Assembly (NCBI GenBank): GCA_017994835.1 | Contig: JAGOKC010000018.1 | Coordinates: 1-34,620 of the forward strand | Length of the DNA stretch: 34,620 nt | DNA from: Aquabacterium sp. | GTDB lineage: Bacteria; Pseudomonadota; Gammaproteobacteria; Burkholderiales; Burkholderiaceae_C | Reading direction: 5' to 3' | Shown here: positions 1-6,642 of the stretch, piece after piece | Position numbering within the stretch: position 1 is the first letter of the stretch | Layout: the number at the start of each line of letters is the position of its first letter | Made by a program: the position numbers and the translations under genes | Notes under the pieces: model-generated | Databases searched by the model: none | Told to the model about the DNA's origin: nothing | The model's input: the letters and a program-made list of their open reading frames with translations, nothing else

Positions 1-809
1 GGCACGCGCACCAGATCGTTGATCGGCACTGACTCGGGGTAGCTGGGCAGGTTGGCCAGTTGCGCGATCAAGCCGGCCCGACCCTCACGCGTCTCGCCCA
101 TGCCCACGATGCCGCCGCTGCACACCTTGAGCTGCGCCTTGCGCACGTGTTCCAGTGTTTGCAGCCGGTCCTCCAGCACCCGTGTGGTGATGATGTCGCT
201 GTACAGCTCGGGGGCGGTGTCCAGATTGTGGTTGTAGTAGTCGAGCCCGGCATCTTTGAGTGCCTGGGCCTGGGTGTCGGTCAGCATGCCCAGGGTGCAG
301 CATGCCTCCAGGCCTTCGTTCTTGATCACCCCCACCAGCTCGGCCATTTTCTCGATGTCGCGGTCCTTGGGTGCGCGCCAGGCCGCGCCCATGCAAAAGC
401 GTGTGGCCCCGGCATCGCGTGCGGCAATCACCGCTTCGCGCACCTCTTCGGGGGCCATCAACTTGCTCGCCTCCACGCCGGTGTCATACGAAGCCGACTG
501 TGGGCAATAGCTGCAGTCCTCCGGGCACCCCCCGGTCTTGACCGACAGCAAGGTGGCATGCTCGATGGCGTTCGGATCCCAGTGAGCGCGGTGCACCTGC
601 TGGGCCTGCCACAGCAGGTCATTGAAAGGCAGGTTGAACAAGGCCAGCACGGCATCCCGTGGCCAGCGGCCATCGGCAAAATCCGCGCTGCTGCACCGAC
701 CACCGCAGCCGTGGGCGTTGTAGGTGGCGCTCGAAGGCACGAGCTGGATAGGCTGGGTCGCGGGGGCGACGGCCGAAGCAGCAGGAGAGGAGGTCGTGCA
801 CTGGGACAT
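1..809 (-). CDS. bioB: Biotin synthase, partial (3' end beyond left edge)
   Basis: Radical-SAM enzyme that inserts sulfur into dethiobiotin in the last step of biotin synthesis; cytosolic. 269 codons are visible from an ATG at 809-807. The 4Fe-4S/SAM motif CPEDCSYC is at residues 95-102 (Cys95, Cys99, Cys102). It is followed by the BioB-typical stretches [23 protein letters not shown] and [13 protein letters not shown], so the family assignment is secure. The protein carries roughly 45 residues before the point where E. coli BioB begins, including a CGGRC pair at about residues 35-39. A GTG at codon 24 is a possible alternative start. It is divergent from the DUF1857 gene, with a 140-bp gap. 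I did not recognise a BirA-type operator in that gap. Confidence 0.96.
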   Translation of the reverse strand, partial: MSQCTTSSPAASAVAPATQPIQLVPSSATYNAHGCGGRCSSADFADGRWPRDAVLALFNLPFNDLLWQAQQVHRAHWDPNAIEHATLLSVKTGGCPEDCSYCPQSASYDTGVEASKLMAPEEVREAVIAARDAGATRFCMGAAWRAPKDRDIEKMAELVGVIKNEGLEACCTLGMLTDTQAQALKDAGLDYYNHNLDTAPELYSDIITTRVLEDRLQTLEHVRKAQLKVCSGGIVGMGETREGRAGLIAQLANLPSYPESVPINDLVRV

Positions 810-949
810 GGGCAGGTCCGCGCCTGAACGCGGCAGGAGTTGAAACGCAAGCAGCTGCCAGTTTAGTCTCCTTGGCGGGTGACTTGCCTGACCTCGTTCG
901 CAATGTGCTGACGCGGCGCGGGGTTTGCGTCAGGGGTAAGCTTCGCCCC

Positions 950-1420
950 ATGCGTTTTGAACACCTCATCGAAGTCAATGCGCCCGCTGTGAGCCTGCAG
1001 CTGGTGATCCCTACCTTCACGCGCGAACAGCTCTGGCGGGGGTTGCTGCAGCGCGTGCAGCAACCGCAGAACTTCCCCATGGGGCCGCAGTCATGTGACT
1101 GGCGCGAAACCCAACCCGGCGTCTATGCCCGCACCCTGACATTCGGCCCGCACACCTTTGCCGACACCGTGGTGGTCACCCCATATTCAGAGCTGGTTTT
1201 CACCCCTGAAGCCCAAGGTGACACGGCCCCGATTCGCCTGACGATCCGCATTGAAGAGCCGCAAGCCGGGCAGATGCTGCTGCGTTTCACCTACGAGGCT
1301 CTGGCCCCGCAAAGCGACGAGGAACGCTACTACAACGACTACCGCCACAACGCCTGGCTGCACAACGACCGCGACATGGTGCGCACCCTGCGTCAGTGGC
1401 TGAGCGACGAGGGCCTGTGA
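950..1420 (+). CDS. SRPBCC superfamily protein, DUF1857/AtaL-like
   Basis: 156-residue protein starting MRFEHLIEVN at an ATG preceded by a GGGG stretch at 933-936. The frame is open further upstream, but the ATG at 950 matches the family's N-terminus. The motifs FTREQLWRGLL (near residue 24) and the C-terminal YYNDYRHNAWLHND helix are those I associate with DUF1857, a START/Bet v1-like fold with a hydrophobic pocket named after AtaL of a fungal acetylaranotin cluster. There is no signal peptide or membrane segment, so it is probably cytosolic. The bacterial function is unknown, and neither neighbour (bioB, divergent; histidine kinase, convergent) suggests one. The family call is from motif memory, not a search. 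Confidence 0.8.
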   Translation: MRFEHLIEVNAPAVSLQLVIPTFTREQLWRGLLQRVQQPQNFPMGPQSCDWRETQPGVYARTLTFGPHTFADTVVVTPYSELVFTPEAQGDTAPIRLTIRIEEPQAGQMLLRFTYEALAPQSDEERYYNDYRHNAWLHNDRDMVRTLRQWLSDEGL

Positions 1421-1425
1421 GCCGG

Positions 1426-1440
1426 GCCTGAGTGTCAGGC
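1426..1440. other. Short perfect hairpin between convergent genes
   Basis: GCCTGA (1426-1431), loop GTG, TCAGGC (1435-1440): a six-pair perfect stem in the 14-bp gap between the DUF1857 gene and the histidine kinase, reaching into the kinase stop codon (1435-1437). There is no T-tract on either strand, so any terminator role in either direction would be weak. Confidence 0.4.
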
Positions 1441-3264
1441 GTGCGGCAGGCGCACCGTGAAGCGGGTGCCCACATCGGGCGCGCTCATCACGGTCACGCT
1501 GCCTTGCATGCGTTCGACCAGCTGCTTGACGATGTAGAGCCCCAGTCCGGTGCCTTCGGCGTGGGTCATGGCCGAGGGCAGGCGTTTGAAGGGCTGGAAG
1601 ATCTGGGCGACGTCTTCGGGGCGCATGCCGATGCCGTTGTCGCCAATGTCGATGACCACCTCGTCACCCTCGACGCGGGTGTCAATGGTGGCGTGGCCGT
1701 TGGGGCGGCCGTACTTGCAGGCATTGCTCAGCAAATTGATGACAATCTGGCGCAAACGCTGGGCGTCCACCTGGGCGAACAGGGGCGTGTCGGCCATCCG
1801 GTTCATGATCGTCATCTGGTTGGGCTCACGGGCTGCGTCCATCAAGGGCAGGCACTCCCGCACCAGGGCGTGCACGTCCACGCGCTCCAGGTTCAGACTG
1901 ATCTCACCGGCCTCCACTTTCGAGAGGTCGAGCACGTCTTCGATCAGGGCCAGCAATTGCTGACCGGCAGCCAGGATCCACTGCACTTGCTGGCGCTGCG
2001 TGTCGATCAGGGGGTGGCGATTGTCCAGCGTGAGCAACTGCGCAAAACCCAGGATCGCATTGAGCGGGGTGCGCAACTCGTGACTGAGGCGCGACAGGAA
2101 GGCGCGCTGCGCCTGCGCCACCCGTTCGGAGGCCTCGTGTTTCATGGCCTGTTCGGCCTGACCGACCACCTCGGTCACATCCCTGAGCACCCCGACCAGG
2201 TTGCCGGCCTGGCCGCTGTCGGACGCGATGCGTCGGCCGCAGGCCTCCAGGGTGCGAACCTCGCCATCGGGGTGACGCACGCGGTAGGTGATGCGATAGT
2301 CCTCACCGACCTGGAGGGCGGCGTCCACCTCGCCCTGGGCGCGGATCACGTCTTCTTCCACAATCAGAGCGCGCAGCAAGGGCCGGGTCACGCTGGTGGC
2401 CTGCGTGCCCAGGCCGTGCATGGCCGCAGCCGCGCCATCGAGCACGATGGTGCCGGTGTCGCCATCCATGTGGTACAGCCCCAGACCGGCAGCGCTGGAG
2501 GCCAGCTCCCAGCGGCGCTGCGCCTCTGTCAGAGAGCGTGTGTAGCGGGCCTGCTCGGCCAGCGTGCGCCGGATCAGCAGTGTGCTGAGCAGGGTCAACA
2601 CCCCTGCAATGGCGGCGATGACGACTTGCAGCACCAGCGTCGTGGAGCGTGAGGCCCGCGCCCACGACTCGGACAGGACCTGGTTGGTGCTCCGCATGGC
2701 GCGGTCCACATCGTGCAGGCCTCGCAACAGGGGGTCGAGCTCGCTCGGACTGGCCCCTCTCTGAATGGCGGCACGCAGGCGCTGCGCCTGTTGCTCCAGG
2801 CTTTGCATCAGGATGTCGCCCTGACGCCATGCCTGGCGGGTGGTGGGTGAAATGTAGCCCTGCCCGAACCAGCGGTACAGCCTGAGCATGGCGGCCACGT
2901 CCTGAGGGTCACGTCCGGCTTGCGTCAGCAACTGTTCCACCTGCGGCAAAGCCTCGCGCCCGTGTTTGACCAGCAGATGGCGGGTTTGCTGCGCGCTTTC
3001 GGGCATGCGCATGGCCAGGCGATAGGTGTGCCACTCGCTGTCGGTGCGGTTGTGTGCATAACGCAGCAGGGCCGTGATGGCCTGCGCCTGCACGCTGGCG
3101 GTCAGATTGGTGTTGCGTTCGTAAGCACGCAAGGCGGCCTGAATCTGCACGGCGGCCATCGCCAGGCCCGTCACCAGGGCCAGCACGAGCATGGGAATTC
3201 CCAGCAACGCAATGTGGCCGTGCCCTGCAGCATGGGGGCGGGTGAAAAAACGGTGTGCGGTCAT
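1435..3264 (-). CDS. Membrane-bound PAS sensor histidine kinase
   Basis: Inner-membrane two-component sensor kinase of 609 residues from the ATG at 3264; a GTG at 3300 would add 12 residues. Layout: membrane helix at about 19-41; periplasmic, largely helical sensor region to about 205; second membrane helix at about 207-232; a short linker; one PAS-like domain at about 250-370. The HisKA domain has the H-box SHELRTPLNAILGFA with phospho-acceptor His395. The HATPase domain has N-box NLLSNA (Asn514), G1 DNGIGM (about 542-547), F-box PFKRL and G2 GTGLGL (571-576). No receiver domain is fused, and no response regulator is adjacent, so this is an orphan kinase of unknown signal. It ends RLPHA, with its stop four bases from the palindromic gap before the convergent gene. 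Confidence 0.9.
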   Translation of the reverse strand: MTAHRFFTRPHAAGHGHIALLGIPMLVLALVTGLAMAAVQIQAALRAYERNTNLTASVQAQAITALLRYAHNRTDSEWHTYRLAMRMPESAQQTRHLLVKHGREALPQVEQLLTQAGRDPQDVAAMLRLYRWFGQGYISPTTRQAWRQGDILMQSLEQQAQRLRAAIQRGASPSELDPLLRGLHDVDRAMRSTNQVLSESWARASRSTTLVLQVVIAAIAGVLTLLSTLLIRRTLAEQARYTRSLTEAQRRWELASSAAGLGLYHMDGDTGTIVLDGAAAAMHGLGTQATSVTRPLLRALIVEEDVIRAQGEVDAALQVGEDYRITYRVRHPDGEVRTLEACGRRIASDSGQAGNLVGVLRDVTEVVGQAEQAMKHEASERVAQAQRAFLSRLSHELRTPLNAILGFAQLLTLDNRHPLIDTQRQQVQWILAAGQQLLALIEDVLDLSKVEAGEISLNLERVDVHALVRECLPLMDAAREPNQMTIMNRMADTPLFAQVDAQRLRQIVINLLSNACKYGRPNGHATIDTRVEGDEVVIDIGDNGIGMRPEDVAQIFQPFKRLPSAMTHAEGTGLGLYIVKQLVERMQGSVTVMSAPDVGTRFTVRLPHA

Positions 3265-3385
3265 GTGTGGTTCACCAGCGGGTCTGATGGCGGAGGGCAC
3301 ATACGCGCTCCGCTTAACCCAGGCCGTACCAGTTTAGGCGTCGTTGGCACGGCGCGCCACCCTCTCGCCTGGATGGGTGAGTGTT

Positions 3386-3401
3386 TGACGCCACAGCGTC
3401 A
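3386..3401. other. Hairpin downstream of the feo operon
   Basis: TGACGC (3386-3391), loop CACA, GCGTCA (3396-3401): a perfect six-pair stem lying just after the minus-strand stop of the Cys-rich feo gene (3409). Read on the minus strand it is followed by AACACT rather than a U-run. It may act as a weak 3' end or stability element, not a clear intrinsic terminator. Confidence 0.35.
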
Positions 3402-3408
3402 GGGGCCG

Positions 3409-3675
3409 TCAGTGTGTGCGCCGCTGCACCGTGATGCGGTGATCGCGCTGCGGCATGCCAGACGACCCACACCCGCCACACCCTGCGGCGCAGCCGGGTC
3501 CGGGGGGCTGGGCACCGGCGGGGGCCTTGTCGCAAGACATGCCGTGCATCCCATCGGGGTGTTGCCACAGGGCGCGCCACGACGGGGCCCAGCGTCGCAC
3601 CAGATACGCCAGCGCCACCAGCCCGATGCCCAGCGTCACCCAGGTCTGCCAGTCGGTGAACACGCGGGCGCTCAT
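3409..3675 (-). CDS. FeoB-associated Cys-rich membrane protein
   Basis: Small 88-residue protein whose start codon follows the feoB stop by one base, so it is translationally coupled to feoB. Residues about 10-25 form a single hydrophobic segment (WVTLGIGLVALAYLV), followed by a basic patch and a Cys/Gly-rich tail with CAAGCGGC near residues 61-68. That matches the layout of the short Cys-rich proteins that follow feoB in many bacteria; in gammaproteobacteria the equivalent position holds feoC. The role is not established. Binding iron or a cluster, or assisting FeoB assembly, are reasonable guesses. The longer reading frame from 3738 would overlap feoB by about 60 bases and is less likely. 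Confidence 0.75.
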   Translation of the reverse strand: MSARVFTDWQTWVTLGIGLVALAYLVRRWAPSWRALWQHPDGMHGMSCDKAPAGAQPPGPGCAAGCGGCGSSGMPQRDHRITVQRRTH

Positions 3676-3676
3676 G

Positions 3677-5566
3677 TCAGGCACCCCACAGCTGGGCCAG
3701 CCGGTACACGCACCACGACATGGCGTAGGCCAGCGCAAACAGATAGGTCGCCATGATCAGTGGCACACGCCAGCCATTGGTTTCGCGGCGCACCGTGATC
3801 AGGGTGGGCAGGCACTGCGGGGCGTACACATACCAGGTCATCAGCGACAGGGCGGTCGGCAGCGACCACGCCTGGCTCAGCACCCCTTGCAAGGCGGTGT
3901 GCAGATCCTCGCCCGTCTGGGACATGGCATAGACCGTGCCCAAACCGGCCACCGCCACCTCGCGCGCGGCCATGCCGGGAATCAGCGCAATGCAGATCTG
4001 CCAGGTGAAACCAATGGGCTCGAACACCACAGCCATCGCCCGGCCGATCATGCCGGCCAGACTGTATTCAATGGCCGGGGCGGTGGCCCCCTCGGGCGCG
4101 CCGGGGAAGTTCGCCAGAAACCACAGCACCACCATCAAGGCCAGGATGATGGTGCCCACACGGGTCACGAACACCTTGGCGCGCTCCCACAAACCCATGG
4201 CCAGATTGCGCAGGTGTGGCAGGTGGTAGTCCGGCAACTCCATCAGCAGCGGCTGAGCGCCAGACTGCTTCATCACCCGCTTGAGCACCAGGGCCACGAT
4301 CATCGCCGAGACGATGCCCGCCATGTACAGCCCGAACAGCACCAGTCCCTGCAGATTGAACAAGCCGCCCACCGTGCGATCTGGGATGAAGGCCGAGATC
4401 AGCAGCGCATACACCGGCAATCGCGCCGAACACGTCATCAGCGGGGCGATCAAAATGGTCTTGAGCCGGTCGCCTGGATCCCCGATGGTGCGGGTGGCCA
4501 TGATGCCGGGAATCGCGCAGGCAAAACTCGACAGCAGCGGGATGAACGCTCGCCCCGACAGGCCCACGCTGCCCATGATGCGATCGAGCAGGAAGGCCGC
4601 GCGCGGCAGGTAGCCCGAGTCTTCCAGCACCAGGATGAAACCGAACAGGATCAGGATTTGTGGCAGAAACACCAGCACGCCACCGGCCCCGCCAATCACC
4701 CCTTCAACCAACAGGTTGCGCAACAGGCCCGCAGGCATGTGCTGCTGCACCCAGCTGCCGATCTGGCCGACCACACCGTCGATCGCATCCATCGGCGCGG
4801 CCGCCCAACTGAACACCGCCTGAAACACCAGGAACATCAACGCCGCCAGAATCAGCGGCCCCAGCACCGGGTGCAGCACCCAGTGGTCCAGGCGTACCGT
4901 CAGGCGGCTGCCCTCTTCGGGCATGTGCACGCAGGCGGCCAGTAACTCGCCCACCCGGCGGTGGCTCTGCTCCACCGGGGTGGCCGCCATGCGCGCCATG
5001 TCGCGGGCCTGGGAGGGGGCGGGCAGGCGGGCCCAGTCCAGCCGATCCAGCTCGGCCAGCAAAGCCTGCTCTCCGCCGCTGCGCACCGCCACGGCCTCGA
5101 CCACCGGCATGCCCAGTTCTGTCTGCAGGCACGTTACATCAATGTGGATGCCGCGCCGGGCTGCCTGGTCCATCATGTTGAGCACCAGCACCATGGGCAC
5201 ATTCAGGGTCTGCAACTCCAGCACCATGCGCAGGTTTAGCCGCAGGTTGGTGGCGTCCACCACGCACACCAGGCCCACCGGGGCAGACTCGCTGGCGCGC
5301 ACGCCCGCAATCACATCACGGGTGATGGCTTCATCAGGGGTGGCCGCCAGCAGGCTGTAGGCACCGGGCAAATCCAGCACGCGCCAGGCCTGGCCGGCGG
5401 GTGAGGTGAACTGGCCCTCTTTGCGCTCCACCGTCACGCCTGCGTAATTGCCGACCTTCTGGCGCGCGCCCGTGAGGCGGTTGAACAGTGCGGTCTTGCC
5501 GCAATTGGGGTTGCCAACCAGCGCGATCAGCGGGGTGGTTGACACAGGGGGTGTCACAGCCGCCAT
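3677..5566 (-). CDS. feoB: Ferrous iron transporter FeoB
   Basis: Inner-membrane Fe(II) importer with a fused N-terminal G domain; 629 residues. The G domain shows G1 GNPNCGKT (18-25), switch NYAGVTVE (40-47), G3 DLPG (65-68) and G4 NMMD (130-133). Two Gate-type membrane repeats follow: one around SSFACAIPGIMATRTIGD and one around LIPGMAAREVAVAGLGTVYAM, with LMTCSARLPVYALLI between them. E. coli FeoB is longer (773 residues); this one lies in the shorter class and reads through without interruption. It is the second gene of feoA-feoB-Cys-rich protein, 53 bp after feoA, so expression is probably governed by the Fur-type promoter in front of feoA. Confidence 0.97.
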   Translation of the reverse strand: MAAVTPPVSTTPLIALVGNPNCGKTALFNRLTGARQKVGNYAGVTVERKEGQFTSPAGQAWRVLDLPGAYSLLAATPDEAITRDVIAGVRASESAPVGLVCVVDATNLRLNLRMVLELQTLNVPMVLVLNMMDQAARRGIHIDVTCLQTELGMPVVEAVAVRSGGEQALLAELDRLDWARLPAPSQARDMARMAATPVEQSHRRVGELLAACVHMPEEGSRLTVRLDHWVLHPVLGPLILAALMFLVFQAVFSWAAAPMDAIDGVVGQIGSWVQQHMPAGLLRNLLVEGVIGGAGGVLVFLPQILILFGFILVLEDSGYLPRAAFLLDRIMGSVGLSGRAFIPLLSSFACAIPGIMATRTIGDPGDRLKTILIAPLMTCSARLPVYALLISAFIPDRTVGGLFNLQGLVLFGLYMAGIVSAMIVALVLKRVMKQSGAQPLLMELPDYHLPHLRNLAMGLWERAKVFVTRVGTIILALMVVLWFLANFPGAPEGATAPAIEYSLAGMIGRAMAVVFEPIGFTWQICIALIPGMAAREVAVAGLGTVYAMSQTGEDLHTALQGVLSQAWSLPTALSLMTWYVYAPQCLPTLITVRRETNGWRVPLIMATYLFALAYAMSWCVYRLAQLWGA

Positions 5567-5619
5567 GACCGTCGCTCCTGCTCAGTACAGTAGAAAAAAC
5601 GCCACCGAGGCGATGGGGG

Positions 5620-5898
5620 TCAAGTCGGGCACACCTCGATCAGTGAAGACTCCATCCGGCGCATGGCAAACGTGCTGGTGCCCACGCGCACGGCCAGCGG
5701 CCCATGCCCATGAAACACCCGCCGCAGCACCTGCACGCGCTCGCCGGGCACGAAACCCAGTTCCATCAAGCGACGCTTGAGGGCTCCGCCATCGTGGTGG
5801 CTGCTGCGCACCTCACGGATCGTGGCAAACGTGTGCACCGGCAACTGGTCCAGGGTGGTGGCCAAAGGACGCGTGTGGGAGGAAGTGTCTGCAGTCAT
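5620..5898 (-). CDS. feoA: Ferrous iron transport accessory protein FeoA
   Basis: 92-residue cytosolic SH3-like protein that works with FeoB in Fe(II) uptake. The family core is clear: LDQLPVHTFATIREV, then LKRRLMELGFVPGERVQVLRR and the closing strand with MRRMESSLIEV. It starts at ATG 5898, with no purine-rich Shine-Dalgarno upstream. The putative -10 element ends only six bases before the ATG, so the transcript may be leaderless; alternatively translation begins at a downstream TTG (codon 12 or 19), since the first 15-18 residues are low-complexity and not part of the usual FeoA core. First gene of the feo operon. Confidence 0.95.
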   Translation of the reverse strand: MTADTSSHTRPLATTLDQLPVHTFATIREVRSSHHDGGALKRRLMELGFVPGERVQVLRRVFHGHGPLAVRVGTSTFAMRRMESSLIEVCPT

Positions 5899-5904
5899 GG
5901 CTGC

Positions 5905-5933
5905 ATTTTACAAGAAATGCGAACTATTCTCAA
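5905..5933 (-). promoter_or_regulatory. Putative sigma-70 promoter of feoA
   Basis: On the minus strand, TTGAGA (5933-5928) and TAAAAT (5910-5905) are separated by exactly 17 bp, each one base from consensus. Transcription would start near 5898-5899, at the feoA start codon. It overlaps the Fur-like palindrome. Confidence 0.6.
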
Positions 5934-5934
5934 C
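5916..5934. promoter_or_regulatory. Fur-box-like operator of the feo operon
   Basis: The palindromic core TGcGAAcTATTcTCA (5918-5932) matches the 7-1-7 Fur consensus TGATAATnATTATCA at 10 of 14 defined positions. It lies across the -35/spacer of the feoA promoter, where bound Fe-Fur would block RNA polymerase. Identification is by eye. Confidence 0.7.
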
Positions 5935-6168
5935 AACATGGTTTGACCCACGTCACGCGGCCGGGGTTGACATGACGCGATTGTGGTTGGGTGTTTACCC
6001 CATGCTGATGGGGGATGTTTCTCAAGCAGCACTTCCAGACCCCTTTGCAGGTCATTGATTCATAAGGACTTTTGCTTGCAAAAATTTGCTGAAAATCGCC
6101 TGTAAGTCTTTGATTTCATTGGAATTTTTTCACATTCGGACTGTTCGAATGCGTTTGGATCAGTTAAA
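5935..6168. other. Intergenic region feoA-mraZ, no gene
   Basis: Divergent spacer between the feo operon and the dcw cluster, with 6060-6200 clearly more AT-rich than its surroundings. I see no credible gene. Contents: a CCCCAT/ATGGGG hairpin with GCTG loop (5998-6013); a TTTTGC-TT-GCAAAA inverted repeat (about 6070-6083); and CATTCG-N7-CGAATG (6133-6151). A lone TTGACA at 5967-5972 has no -10 partner. The dcw promoter presumably lies in the AT-rich part, but I could not assign -35/-10 elements with confidence. Confidence 0.5.
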
Positions 6169-6201
6169 GTGGGATTTAGTGCAAATTCGTGGAGTTTTGT
6201 G
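6169..6201 (+). promoter_or_regulatory. Candidate MraZ operator: GTG repeats at 10-bp spacing
   Basis: GTG occurs at 6169, 6179, 6189 and 6199, i.e. four times with exact 10-bp period, the best copies being GTGGGA (6169) and GTGGAG (6189). MraZ in E. coli binds TGGGN repeats separated by 5 nt upstream of its own gene; this array has the same period but is degenerate at the second and fourth copies. It overlaps the mraZ Shine-Dalgarno (GGAG, 6191-6194). Confidence 0.55.
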
Positions 6202-6638
6202 TGAGCTTGGTCTTTCAGGGAGCATCAGCGCTGTCGCTGGACGCAAAGGGGCGCCTGGCCGTCCCCGTGCGCCATCGCGACGCCCTGCAAGCCCTGTGCA
6301 GTGGCCAGCTCACCCTGACCAAACACCCTGAAGGCTGTCTGTTGGTCTTCCCGCGTCCGGCGTGGGAGCTGTTTCGGGACAAGGTGGCGGCCTTGCCCAT
6401 GTCCGCCTCGGGCTGGAAGCGCATTTTTCTGGGCAACGCCCAGGACGTCGAGATCGACAGTGCCGCCCGCGTGCTGGTGGCCCCCGAATTGCGCACCGCC
6501 GCCGGCCTGAGCAAAGACGTGATGCTGCTGGGCATGGGCAGCCACTTCGAGTTGTGGGACGCGCAGCGCTACGCCGCGCACGAGGCCGAAGTCATGGCGC
6601 AAGCCATGCCCGATGCGCTGCAGGACTTCTCCTTCTGA
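6201..6638 (+). CDS. mraZ: Transcriptional regulator MraZ
   Basis: First gene of the dcw cluster: a DNA-binding protein with two SpoVT/AbrB-type repeats that in E. coli represses the cluster. 145 residues. Each half carries the DxxxR signature, DAKGR at 14-18 and DSAAR at 86-90, and the protein ends in the betaproteobacterial-looking LQDFSF. I chose the GTG at 6201 because GGAG lies six bases upstream (6191-6194) and the family normally starts within a few residues of FQGAS. The GTG at 6189 would put the ribosome site out of position, and a TTG at 6207 is also possible. rsmH begins four bases after its stop. Confidence 0.95.
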   Translation: MSLVFQGASALSLDAKGRLAVPVRHRDALQALCSGQLTLTKHPEGCLLVFPRPAWELFRDKVAALPMSASGWKRIFLGNAQDVEIDSAARVLVAPELRTAAGLSKDVMLLGMGSHFELWDAQRYAAHEAEVMAQAMPDALQDFSF

Positions 6639-6642
6639 CGCG

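Noticed and set aside
810..949. Possible BirA or riboswitch-type control of bioB
   Set aside because: No BirA palindrome or structured leader was recognisable in the 140-bp spacer.
1432..2652. 406-codon plus-strand frame opposite the histidine kinase
   Set aside because: The kinase boxes are intact on the minus strand; the plus frame has no recognisable domain.
3455..4945. 496-codon open frame opposite feoB
   Set aside because: Low-complexity His/Gln/Arg composition typical of an antisense shadow; FeoB motifs on the other strand are unambiguous.
5967..5972. Perfect TTGACA upstream of mraZ as a -35 element
   Set aside because: No -10-like hexamer at 16-18 bp, and it is more than 200 bp from mraZ.
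5777..6058. 93-codon plus-strand frame across the feoA start and spacer
   Set aside because: It is antisense to feoA in its first half and covers the feoA promoter and Fur site; no ribosome site or domain.
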